Shown in pieces: positions 1-6,898 of a stretch of 33,209 bases of DNA. A program made the translations under genes and the position numbers. The stretch's first letter is position 1, and each line of letters opens with the position of its first letter. The notes under the pieces are model-generated. The model saw only the letters and a program-made list of their open reading frames with translations. It was not told where the DNA came from and ran no database searches. This DNA is from JAUVUV01 sp964548275 (lineage in GTDB: Bacteria; Gemmatimonadota; Glassbacteria; GWA2-58-10), in NCBI GenBank assembly GCA_964548275.1, contig CAZJQI010000049.1:1-33209 (forward strand), in the 5' to 3' direction.

Positions 1-108
1 GTGTTTTCAGGCAGTCTTGAACCTACGCCAGCCGGTGATTGCGACCAGAATGGAAATGTCAATATCTTCGACCTACTTGAATTGCTGAAGCTAATCGGTG
101 CGGGTTAA
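1..108 (+). CDS. C-terminal end of a dockerin-like secreted protein (partial)
   Basis: An open frame enters from the left edge and stops with TAA at 106-108. The visible 35 residues contain the calcium-loop pattern GDCDQNGNVNIFDLLELL, which matches one half of a type I dockerin repeat (D-x-N-x-D/N-G-x-V-N-x-x-D-L-x-x-L). In candidate phyla with large secreted proteins such motifs usually sit at the extreme C-terminus, as here; only the last repeat is visible. The GTG at position 1 is probably not the start, since the gene is cut by the window edge. The nature of the rest of the protein cannot be told. An attC-like site lies 102 bases downstream in the same orientation, so this gene may be, or end in, an integron cassette. 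Confidence 0.6.
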   Translation: MFSGSLEPTPAGDCDQNGNVNIFDLLELLKLIGAG

Positions 109-210
109 GAGGTACCGGTTTCTTCTGACCTGCCTCCATAAACAATACCACAAGGGGTTTGTTTCTTAATTTGGTTAATGGCCGTTGAATGGATTAGCAG
201 CCAGTAAGAT

Positions 211-346
211 GCCTAACCAGCGCATGAAATCGGACGCAGCCAGTTGGTCGTGAATTTTCAGCGAATGCAGTCTTTATCACCATTAGGGGTAATCTGTTCT
301 TTGGTCCATTTACGTGGCTGCGCCGCTTATGCGCAGACCGTTAGAC
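211..346 (+). other. Solitary integron-type attC recombination site
   Basis: The site opens with GCCTAAC (211-217, fits the R'' box RYYYAAC) and closes with GTTAGAC (340-346, fits the R' box GTTRRRY). Between them the arms fold back. After a short unpaired spacer, GCGCAT plus AA (220-228) pairs with TTATGCGC (327-334), leaving G226 extrahelical. CGG then CGCAGCCA (231-242) pairs with TGGCTGCG then CCG (315-325), leaving A234 extrahelical. R boxes, central spacer, extrahelical bases on one arm and a variable loop are the known architecture of attC sites. At 136 bp it is within the usual range. One R-box pair is mismatched (C212/A345). No integrase gene is in the window, so it is a lone attC or the edge of an attC cluster lacking an integrase. 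Confidence 0.75.
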
Positions 347-537
347 AGCTATCACCATAAACTCAATCAACAAGAATATGATCAGAAAGCTCTGGAAAAG
401 GCTTTTTGTATCATTTAATTGTTCGCCAACGTTTTCTCATTCAGCAGGAAGGCATCACTTTTAGCTTCTCCTTTCATCAGTTGTAAATATTTATTCCTGA
501 TTGTCCAGCTTAAATTCTAATTCAGGGGAGAATTTTC

Positions 538-1452
538 ATGGACAGGCACATGAACCGCCGCAATTTTCTGGGTGCCTCTCTGTTCGGTGTGACTGCAGGC
601 ATGAGCCTTGAGAACCGGACCCTGCTGGCAAAATTGAGCGAGAAAAGCGAGCCTGCCGAAGATACGGGACCCATCCGTGGACTTCAGAAAGGCAAGCTCG
701 GCAAGCTGGAAGTCTCCAGGCTGATCTGCGGGGGCAACCTGTTCAGCGGATTTGCCCACAGCCGCAACCTGATCTACGTTTCCGCCCTGATGAAACAGTA
801 TTTCACCGCTGAAAAGATCATGGACACGCTTCAGCTTTGCGAGGAGAATGGGATCAATGTGGCGATCCTGCGCTGCGATAACCATATTGTCGAAGTACTC
901 AACAGATACCGTAAAGAGCGCGGCGGCAAGATCCAGTGGATCGCGCAGACCTATCCAGATGAGAATGACCTGAGGAGCAATATCCAGCTTGCTATTGACA
1001 ACGGCGCAGTGGGTGCTTATCCCCAGGGCGGTATCGGGGATAAATTTGTCGAGGAGGGCAAAATCGATTTGCTCGGGAAAGTCATCGCTTTTATTAAAAA
1101 GAACGGCCTGGTGGCGGGAGTGGGCAGCCATTCACTCGAGGTGACAAAGGCTGCAGAAAGAGAGAAGCTCGAGCCTGATTTCTATTTCAAGACTTTTAAC
1201 AATGTAGACTACGAATCCGAACCCCCGGAACAGATCGCCGCATACATGAAAACCGTGGAAAAGCCCTGGATCGCATTCAAGGTTCTGGGTGCAGGCATGA
1301 TTCGGCCCAGGGAAGGTTTCAAATTCGCCTACGAGTTGGGCGCTGATTTTCTTAATGTGGGGATGTTCGACTTCCAGGTTAAAGAAGATATTGCGATTGC
1401 CAAGGAGCTTCTGGAAAAAGGCATCCAGCGGGAGCGCCCCTGGAGATCGTGA
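538..1452 (+). CDS. Tat-exported aldo/keto reductase-like TIM-barrel protein
   Basis: This 304-residue protein has a twin-arginine signal near its start (NRRNFLG, residues 6-12, then a hydrophobic stretch), so export in folded form is likely. The body, from about residue 45 (GKLGKLEVSRLICGGN), aligns by pattern to the aldo/keto reductase barrel. The usual catalytic Asp-Tyr-Lys-His positions are not kept: the DTADxYG region reads VAILRCDNH, and the Lys and His strands read IQWIAQ and AVGAYPQG. It may therefore not be a normal NADPH reductase; the substrate is unknown. The start at 538 has a good ribosome-binding site (AGGGGAG, 524-530, 7-base spacing). A second ATG at 550 would still leave the Tat motif intact. 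It is monocistronic, with a terminator 27 bases after the stop. Confidence 0.7.
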   Translation: MDRHMNRRNFLGASLFGVTAGMSLENRTLLAKLSEKSEPAEDTGPIRGLQKGKLGKLEVSRLICGGNLFSGFAHSRNLIYVSALMKQYFTAEKIMDTLQLCEENGINVAILRCDNHIVEVLNRYRKERGGKIQWIAQTYPDENDLRSNIQLAIDNGAVGAYPQGGIGDKFVEEGKIDLLGKVIAFIKKNGLVAGVGSHSLEVTKAAEREKLEPDFYFKTFNNVDYESEPPEQIAAYMKTVEKPWIAFKVLGAGMIRPREGFKFAYELGADFLNVGMFDFQVKEDIAIAKELLEKGIQRERPWRS

Positions 1453-1479
1453 ACATTTCCAGATTCGACTCATTTCAGA

Positions 1480-1517
1480 GCCGCCGGAAGGGAGAATATC
1501 CCTCCGGCGGCTTTTTT
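1480..1517 (+). terminator. Rho-independent terminator after the AKR-like gene
   Basis: GCCGCCGG (from 1480) pairs with CCGGCGGC (ending 1511), and the inner AGGGA/TCCCT arms extend the stem after a one-base bulge. Six T residues follow (1512-1517). This is a strong intrinsic terminator placed just after the stop codon at 1452. Confidence 0.88.
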
Positions 1518-1579
1518 GACTTAGTGCTGTAGTTCAAAAGTTAGATTGCGTATTTTTTCCAGAAACGCTGAACGAGCAC

Positions 1580-1632
1580 GTAGGGGCGACCGATTGGTCG
1601 CCCGAACAAGGCGAGGCATGCCTCGCCCCTAC
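1580..1632. repeat. Compound palindromic repeat, GTAGGGGCGA...TCGCCCCTAC family
   Basis: The outer ends GTAGGGGCGA (1580-1589) and TCGCCCCTAC (1623-1632) are inverse complements. Inside are two smaller palindromes, CGACCGATTGGTCG and GGCGAGGCATGCCTCGCC. A related perfect palindrome that also starts GTAGGG and ends CCCTAC lies at 9257-9284. It looks like a small dispersed intergenic palindrome of the REP/MITE kind. The rest of 1518-1756 shows no gene I can support. Confidence 0.7.
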
Positions 1633-1756
1633 GCAAAATTTGTGGATTGGTTTAGAAAAATACGCTACACTATTTATGAATTCATGTTACTTAGTAAAGT
1701 CTCGTGGCTAAAGGACATAAAAGGGGCAGCGTGTAGATGATAAATAATTTCCAACG

Positions 1757-1795
1757 AAAAAAGGCATAACCCCAAGTATCCGGGTTATGCCTTTT
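1757..1795 (-). terminator. Terminator of the sorting-tail protein gene (possibly bidirectional)
   Basis: GGCATAACCC (1763-1772) pairs with GGGTTATGCC (1782-1791). On the minus strand the stem is followed by six T residues (1762-1757), 36 bases after the stop codon of the gene at 1831-2400. On the plus strand four T residues follow (1792-1795), so it may also stop plus-strand transcripts. Confidence 0.85.
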
Positions 1796-1830
1796 CAGAT
1801 ATCTGACACCTGTTTACAAAAAACTGAATA

Positions 1831-2400
1831 TTATTTGAGCACTACCATTTTCCTGGTGGAAACGAAATCCCCTGCCAGGAGACGGTAAAAATAGACGCCG
1901 CTGGAGATTTTCTTGCCGCCGTTATCTGTGCCATCCCAGTTTATGCTGTACGTACCGGAGCCCTGGGAATCATCCACCAGGGTTCTCACCAACTGGCCAC
2001 GGATGTTGTAAACACTCAGCTTGACAGCGAGTTCCGGCGAATCATCCGGAATCGAGTAGCTGACCGTGGTGGACGGGTTGAACGGATTCGGTCTGTTCTG
2101 AGAAAGAGAAAAAGCTTTTGGCAGCGAGGTGCTTTTTTCCAGTCCCAACTGCCTGTAAGCCTCATCCAGAAGTTCTTTCGCCATTCCCTGGGTGGCGCTC
2201 AGCAAGTCGATATCTTTCCCGTCAAAATTCAACGGTGTAGTGAGAACCGAGCCATCCGGGAAAACAAGCTCGATACTGGTGGCGCTCAGCCGCACGTCGT
2301 AGCCCTCGGCTTTGAGTTTCTCGGCCGCGGTGAGATTGCTGCCAGCAATCAAAAAAGCAGCCAGGGCTAAAACTGTTATTTGCAGTTTTAAGTTTTTCAT
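1831..2400 (-). CDS. Small secreted protein with FlgD-like / type IX sorting C-terminal domain
   Basis: This 189-residue protein has a Sec signal peptide (residues 1-26, MKNLKLQITVLALAAFLIAG then cleavage near TAA). A short region of about 65 residues is unrecognised. From about residue 95 there is a typical FlgD-Ig-like tail: SLSQNRPNPFNPSTTVSYS, then a beta-rich VYNIRGQLVRTLV segment, ending in SSGVYFYRLLAGDFVSTRKMVVLK. Such tails are the type A sorting signal of the type IX secretion system in Bacteroidota and are widespread in related candidate phyla. The cargo part is unusually short for this class. The start is fixed by AGGAGG at 2408-2413, 7 bases upstream. A terminator follows. Its role is unknown; surface or extracellular location is inferred. 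Confidence 0.85.
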   Translation of the reverse strand: MKNLKLQITVLALAAFLIAGSNLTAAEKLKAEGYDVRLSATSIELVFPDGSVLTTPLNFDGKDIDLLSATQGMAKELLDEAYRQLGLEKSTSLPKAFSLSQNRPNPFNPSTTVSYSIPDDSPELAVKLSVYNIRGQLVRTLVDDSQGSGTYSINWDGTDNGGKKISSGVYFYRLLAGDFVSTRKMVVLK

Positions 2401-2586
2401 AATGCTTCCTCCTATGATAAAAATCCACTTCCAAAATTTTTTTGTATGAATTCAAGTAATCACAAAATTTGGGAAATCTACAAAGACCCATTTGTTTTTC
2501 AGGGTTAGATAGATTATCCCCGGCAATTTCTTTGAGGTGGCAATAATTGCTTTACCACTATTTTCCATATAAGATTCTAACCCTTT

Positions 2587-3516
2587 TCATATAAGTTCAT
2601 TTATGTAATCTCTAGCATATATGGCTGCGATTGTACCTTCCCCACAAGCAACATCTATTTGACGAACTTTTTTTGAACGTACATCACCCACTGCATATAT
2701 GCCGGATACGGATGTTTCCATTTTTTCATTAGAAACGATGTATCCTAAACTATCTAATTCGACAACATCTTTTAAAAATTCAGAGTTAGGCAAAAATCCC
2801 GCATATATGAAGACGCCTGAAACATCAATCTGTTTTTCCTTACCAGTTTGATTCTTCTTTACTGTAACAGAATTGACTCCAGTATCACCATTAATAGAAG
2901 TGAGGATATGGTTTAACAGAAACCTTGTTTTTTCACTTTTTTGCAATCTTTCTTGTAATATTTTTTCTGCTGTCATATAAGGCAAAAACTCTATAAATGT
3001 TATACTTTTTACATACTTAAGAAGAGCCTCTCCTTCTTGTAACCCAGAATTCCCGCATCCTATAACAGCGACATCCTTATTTCTATATAGTGGCCCGTCA
3101 CATGTGGCACAGTAAGAGACACCTTTGCCACTGTACTTTTCCTCACCAGGAATATTCAACTTTTTTGGGATACTACCAGAAGCTACTATCACTGCACTGG
3201 CATTATACTCTTCTTCAACTGTTTTTACTATTATCCTTTTTCCAGCCGGTTCGATTGTTTTTACTTCCTTAAACTCAAGAATATTTGTCCCAAATCTAAG
3301 CGCCTGTTCTTTAAATTTATTTATCAATTCCATTCCGTTTATACCAACCGGAAAACCAGGATAATTTTCTATCAAATCAGTAGTTGCGGGTAACCCTCCA
3401 CACAGACCTTTTTCTAATAAAAGGGTGTCGAGCCCTTCCCTTGAGGTATAAATTGAGGTGGTCAAACCCCCGGGACCACCGCCTACAGTAATAATGTCAT
3501 GCGTATCATCATTCAT
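2587..3516 (-). CDS. trxB: Thioredoxin reductase (TrxB family) lacking the NADPH-recognition motif
   Basis: This 309-residue flavoprotein has an FAD-binding GGGPGG (12-17), a redox-active CATC pair (C136, C139), a nucleotide-fold GCGNSG (153-158) and a C-terminal FAD site with GD (277-278). It is expected to reduce the thioredoxin encoded just upstream. The usual HRRxxxR segment that binds the 2'-phosphate of NADPH is replaced by EFLPYMT, with Glu176 at the end of the second strand. That suggests NADH or another donor rather than NADPH (inference). The gap to trxA is only 7 bases and no strong ribosome-binding site is seen, so translation is probably coupled. Base composition is much more AT-rich than the flanking operons, which suggests acquisition by transfer. 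Confidence 0.93.
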   Translation of the reverse strand: MNDDTHDIITVGGGPGGLTTSIYTSREGLDTLLLEKGLCGGLPATTDLIENYPGFPVGINGMELINKFKEQALRFGTNILEFKEVKTIEPAGKRIIVKTVEEEYNASAVIVASGSIPKKLNIPGEEKYSGKGVSYCATCDGPLYRNKDVAVIGCGNSGLQEGEALLKYVKSITFIEFLPYMTAEKILQERLQKSEKTRFLLNHILTSINGDTGVNSVTVKKNQTGKEKQIDVSGVFIYAGFLPNSEFLKDVVELDSLGYIVSNEKMETSVSGIYAVGDVRSKKVRQIDVACGEGTIAAIYARDYINELI

Positions 3517-3523
3517 TTTGAAA

Positions 3524-3874
3524 TCATTCTTTGTTTTTTCCCAAGTGTGGTTCTATCTTTTCTTTAAGGTCAGATTCGTAACTCGGTGTGACTCCAATAA
3601 TTTGGTCCATTACCTTACCATCTTTATAAATATTCAATGTAGGTATGCTCTTGATATCATATTTAATAGCTGTTTGGCGTCCCTCATCAACATTCAACTT
3701 GCATACCTTTAATTTTACTTGGTATTCCTGAGCTATTTTCTCAAGGACTGGCGCAGCCATACGGCAAGGTCCGCACCAAGGAGCCCAAAAATCTACTAAC
3801 ACGGGAACGTCTGATTTCAATACTTCATTCTCAAAATCCCCATCCCCTATATCAATTGGTCTTCCTTCTTCCAT
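3524..3874 (-). CDS. trxA: Thioredoxin
   Basis: This 116-residue protein has the classic active site WCGPC (C34, C37) within FWAPWCGPCRM and the cis-proline segment SIPTL. It is of normal thioredoxin length with no signal peptide, so it should be cytoplasmic. It serves as a general disulfide reductant and is the obvious partner of the reductase encoded next in the operon. The start is supported by GGAGG at 3880-3884, about 5 bases upstream. A promoter-like pair lies further upstream at 3956-3984. It shares the AT-rich composition of trxB, so the two genes probably arrived together. Confidence 0.95.
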   Translation of the reverse strand: MEEGRPIDIGDGDFENEVLKSDVPVLVDFWAPWCGPCRMAAPVLEKIAQEYQVKLKVCKLNVDEGRQTAIKYDIKSIPTLNIYKDGKVMDQIIGVTPSYESDLKEKIEPHLGKNKE

Positions 3875-3955
3875 TTTATCCTCCTTTACAGGGTCTTAGC
3901 ACCACTTAATAAATTCAGCCTATAGCCTAATATACTCCAGATCTGGTTTAGATTA

Positions 3956-3984
3956 ATACTACTTAACCTCTCTGGAATTGTCAA
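3956..3984 (-). promoter_or_regulatory. Sigma-70-type promoter for trxA-trxB
   Basis: On the minus strand, TTGACA (3984-3979) is separated by exactly 17 bases from TAGTAT (3961-3956). The -35 box is a perfect match to consensus and the -10 matches 4 of 6. It lies about 80 bases upstream of the trxA start and points toward it. Confidence 0.6.
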
Positions 3985-4079
3985 CGATATCTTTTATACT
4001 AGCGCCTCCTTTTTTATTTCTCCTCCTTTTTCAATTTTATTGCAAAATATATTCCATAAACGTACAGGCAAGCTAAATG

Positions 4080-4150
4080 TTGCACACGCAAGGCTCACGG
4101 GTAATGCAGCCAATTCAGCTTTTCGCATTTGGCTGCTCCCTTTCGTGCAA
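4080..4150. repeat. Imperfect palindrome in the trxA / amrB-amrA intergenic region
   Basis: GCAGCCAA (4106-4113) and TTGGCTGC (4129-4136) form perfect inverted arms around a 15-base loop. An outer TTGCAC (4080-4085) and GTGCAA (4145-4150) extend the fold with internal loops. It has no integron R boxes. It could be a weak terminator for neither gene in particular, a structured small-repeat element, or a scar of insertion beside the AT-rich trx genes. Apart from this and the trx promoter, 3875-4220 shows no gene. Confidence 0.45.
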
Positions 4151-4220
4151 TTTACGCAAAACCATGCAAAATAAATAATAGCTGATACCCGGCCGGTAAC
4201 GGAATTTTTGATTTTGGTAT

Positions 4221-5738
4221 TTATTCTTCGCCGAACACCTCCGCCCTGAAAAAGGAGATTTCAGTATCCTCCAGTTTCCAGGCATCAGGAGGAAGGCCGG
4301 CCTTGTGGCAGGTCTGAGCCAGAAAGGTCTCCCTGTCCCAGCCGTATTCAGTGGCCACCTGCGGGAGAAGAAGTCCCTGGAAGTTCCCGCGCCGAATAAT
4401 CAGGCCATCCTTGCCGACTTCTATGGAATTAATATCCTTCACTTCCTGGATCGGGGTAAGCACCGAGATTTCGAGCTCCAGCTCATCAAGTTCATCCTCG
4501 GTTACCGGACTGAACCTCGGGTCACGAAGAGCAGCCGCCTGTGCCATTTCGCATATGGTTTCGGCCAGTGGTTTAACAGCCAGGATGTAGCCGATACATC
4601 CGCGCAGCTCTCCCCTTTTCTTGATCGTGACGAATGCTCCCCGGTTCTCTTCCAGAACCGGTGTAATCATCTCGGGTACAGGGGCTTGCCTTCCAAGAAC
4701 CGCATTGACAATGGATTGCCGGGCTAAATTCAACATGTATTCTTTTTCCTTTTCGGACAGTCCCATCGGGCCTCCTGAGTTTGAGGAGTGTTCAGCCTCC
4801 TTCTCCAGAAGATCTGATTTATAGAACAGCGCAGAGAGGTAACCTACCACACTGTTTCTCTCAGTTGTAATATCTCCGGAATTGGCATAGACAACTATCC
4901 GCGCCTCCCCTGCCCCGAGTTTTTCACAGGCCTCCATTACAGCCATGATCGGAGCGCCGCCGCAGGCCTCCACCTCACGCTGCCCGAGTGCGGAGCGCAG
5001 GCCCCGATAGTTATATCTCTCAACGTAGGAGATCAGCTTTCCATCGATCTTGTTCGCTTCATCGTAGTTGTGAAAATGAGACAGGTCGCTGCTTGCAACC
5101 AGAAGAACATCATCCCGTCCGCTTACAGCTTCGGCCAGAGCCCGGGCCAGGGCTTTGCAACAAGCGGCGTTCTGGTCACCCATCACTATCGGCACAAGCT
5201 TGAAGTTGCCAAGCACTAGCTGCAGAAAGGGGAGTTGAACCTCGAGCGAATGTTCACCCATCTGCATAAAATTATGGCTGTGTCCGCGCTCGCTGCATTT
5301 GACCAGCTCTCCACCTGCGGAATTCACTATCCTGCCTGCCAGTTCGCTGTCCACCTCCACAGTGCCGAGAGGCGTGCGGTATCCCCCCTTGCAATAGACC
5401 GCCGCATGGTTGAAATACTCGCGGTGTGATGGTGCGATCACCACTACAGTGGAGTATTTGTACCCTTTGAGCTGTTTGTATCCGGAAGCGGCAACCGGGC
5501 CGGAATAATTGTATCCCGCATGTGGACTGATCATCCCGGCGGGTTTGGCCCGGGGCGTTACGAGCTTGGAATGGGTGAGCATCTCGGTAACCATCCGGGC
5601 CAGTTTGAGTGAATCCCCCGGGTAAAAGGTTCCTGCAACCGCCGGCTGCCGGATATCCTCTGCAAAGGCGTGCGAAATCGAAAAAAGAACGATTATTGTG
5701 GACAAAATCCATGAGAATAAAAAAATGATTTGTTTCAA
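4221..5738 (-). CDS. amrB-amrA: Exported Memo-AMMECR1 fusion (AmmeMemoRadiSam proteins B and A)
   Basis: This 505-residue fusion starts with a Sec signal peptide (MKQIIFLFSWILSTIIVLFS, cleavage near AFA at 24-26). Residues 28-308 are a Memo-family domain. They keep the putative metal-site residues known from human MEMO1: H73 (SPHAGY), H105 (PSHREYF), H221 (SSDLSHFH) and C259 (EACG). The fold is related to LigB-type extradiol dioxygenases. Residues 330-505 are an AMMECR1 domain with LRGCIG at 378-383. The proposed TTG start at 5738 overlaps the TGA stop of the radical SAM gene (TTGA) and yields a clean signal peptide. A TTG at 5768 would add ten non-signal-like residues. The molecular function of this triad is, to my knowledge, not settled. 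Confidence 0.88.
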   Translation of the reverse strand: MKQIIFLFSWILSTIIVLFSISHAFAEDIRQPAVAGTFYPGDSLKLARMVTEMLTHSKLVTPRAKPAGMISPHAGYNYSGPVAASGYKQLKGYKYSTVVVIAPSHREYFNHAAVYCKGGYRTPLGTVEVDSELAGRIVNSAGGELVKCSERGHSHNFMQMGEHSLEVQLPFLQLVLGNFKLVPIVMGDQNAACCKALARALAEAVSGRDDVLLVASSDLSHFHNYDEANKIDGKLISYVERYNYRGLRSALGQREVEACGGAPIMAVMEACEKLGAGEARIVVYANSGDITTERNSVVGYLSALFYKSDLLEKEAEHSSNSGGPMGLSEKEKEYMLNLARQSIVNAVLGRQAPVPEMITPVLEENRGAFVTIKKRGELRGCIGYILAVKPLAETICEMAQAAALRDPRFSPVTEDELDELELEISVLTPIQEVKDINSIEVGKDGLIIRRGNFQGLLLPQVATEYGWDRETFLAQTCHKAGLPPDAWKLEDTEISFFRAEVFGEE

Positions 5739-6865
5739 GACCAGACCCCCGCGATAGTGTGACCGCAATGAGCACAGGTGTTGTCACTTGTGATATTTTT
5801 CTCGAGCACCGTATAGCCCACCCTTCGCACGATTATCTCACCGCAGGAGGGGCAGCGGGTCGACTCGGACTCGTGGCCCACCACATTGCCCAGATAAACG
5901 TAGTTCAATCCGTGTTTTTTTGCAATCCGCAGCGCCCTTTCGATAAGAGACACCGGCGTTGCAGGCAGATGCTTGATCCGGTACATCGGGTGGAAGCGGG
6001 TAAAATGGACCGGAACGTCAGTGCCCAGCTTTTCGACAACCCAGGCACAAAGCTCCTCGATTTCCTCAGCCGAATCGTTCAGTGTGGGTATCATCAGGTA
6101 GACGATCTCAAGCCAGATTCCCTCGTCCTTGATTATTTCCAGGGCATCGAGTACCGGCGCAAGTTCCCCTGCGCAGATTTCCTGGTAGTATTTCTCGCGG
6201 AACGATTTCAGGTCGACCTTGATCGCATCAAGCACCCCGCAGAGCTTGCGCAGGGGTTTTTCCTGAATATACCCGTTGGAGATCATCACGTTGCGCACCC
6301 CACGCTCCCGGCTTGCCACGGCACTGTCGTACATGTATTCGTAGAACACCACCGGTTCAGTGTAAGTGTAAGCCACAGAGGCGCAGCGAGACCTTTCGGC
6401 AATTGCGGCGACCTCTTCCGGCGGCATATAGTAGGCCTCTACCTGCTCGGGCCTGACCTGGCTTATCTCCCAGTTCTGGCAGAACGCGCAGTCCATGTTG
6501 CACCCGACAGTGGCAATAGAGAAAGCTTTCGTGCCGGGGAGGAAATGAAACAGCGGTTTTTTCTCTATCGGATCGACATGCGCAGCGCACGCGGCGGCGT
6601 AAACATGGGTATAATAGGTGCCTCCCCTGTTTTCCCTGACCCCGCAGTATCCCCGCTCGAGGTCGTCGACCCTGCATTTTTTCGGGCAGAGAGTGCATTC
6701 GACACGCTTGGCGTCAAGCGCCTCCCACCAGAGCGCCTCTTTCGGCGGGATCAGGTCACCGGGCCTGCGGGTCTGCGCCCCGGCCTTATGCGTTCCCCCG
6801 GCCAGGGCCAGGGTTGCCAGGCACGCCCCCTGGCAGAAAAAGTCTCTCCGGGAATAGCTCAACAA
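5735..6865 (-). CDS. amrS: AmmeMemoRadiSam system radical SAM enzyme with Tat signal
   Basis: This protein of 376 residues carries the radical SAM cluster motif CxxxCxxC (C122, C126, C129, in GCNMDCAFCQN). It has an upstream cysteine group (C57, C60, C64, C74) and two CxxC pairs at the C-terminus (338/341, 364/367) that resemble a zinc ribbon. The N-terminus reads YSRRDFF followed by an Ala/Leu-rich stretch ending AGA, a likely twin-arginine signal. Export of a folded iron-sulfur radical SAM enzyme would be unusual. The start is TTG at 6865 or the adjacent TTG at 6862; a G-rich ribosome-binding site (6868-6873) lies just upstream and favours the second. The stop overlaps the start of the Memo-AMMECR1 gene by 4 bases, showing tight translational coupling. 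Confidence 0.92.
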   Translation of the reverse strand: MLSYSRRDFFCQGACLATLALAGGTHKAGAQTRRPGDLIPPKEALWWEALDAKRVECTLCPKKCRVDDLERGYCGVRENRGGTYYTHVYAAACAAHVDPIEKKPLFHFLPGTKAFSIATVGCNMDCAFCQNWEISQVRPEQVEAYYMPPEEVAAIAERSRCASVAYTYTEPVVFYEYMYDSAVASRERGVRNVMISNGYIQEKPLRKLCGVLDAIKVDLKSFREKYYQEICAGELAPVLDALEIIKDEGIWLEIVYLMIPTLNDSAEEIEELCAWVVEKLGTDVPVHFTRFHPMYRIKHLPATPVSLIERALRIAKKHGLNYVYLGNVVGHESESTRCPSCGEIIVRRVGYTVLEKNITSDNTCAHCGHTIAGVWS

Positions 6866-6898
6866 ATCCCCCCTTCTAACTCTCTGTAAAGCTTTTAA

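Noticed and set aside
517..1131. Long minus-strand frame opposite the AKR-like gene
   Set aside because: It is the antisense shadow of a gene with a good start, signal peptide and terminator.
1540..1546. GTTAGAT resembling an attC R' box
   Set aside because: No matching RYYYAAC box or folding arm was found within 150 bases upstream.
1546..1740. Plus-strand frame of 64 codons
   Set aside because: Much of it is the palindromic repeat at 1580-1632; there is no ribosome-binding site or family pattern.
4080..4150. Second attC site
   Set aside because: The fold is attC-like in its inner arms, but neither end has an R box.
5759..6889. Plus-strand 376-codon frame opposite the radical SAM gene
   Set aside because: The opposite strand carries clear radical SAM motifs; this frame shows none and is a composition effect.
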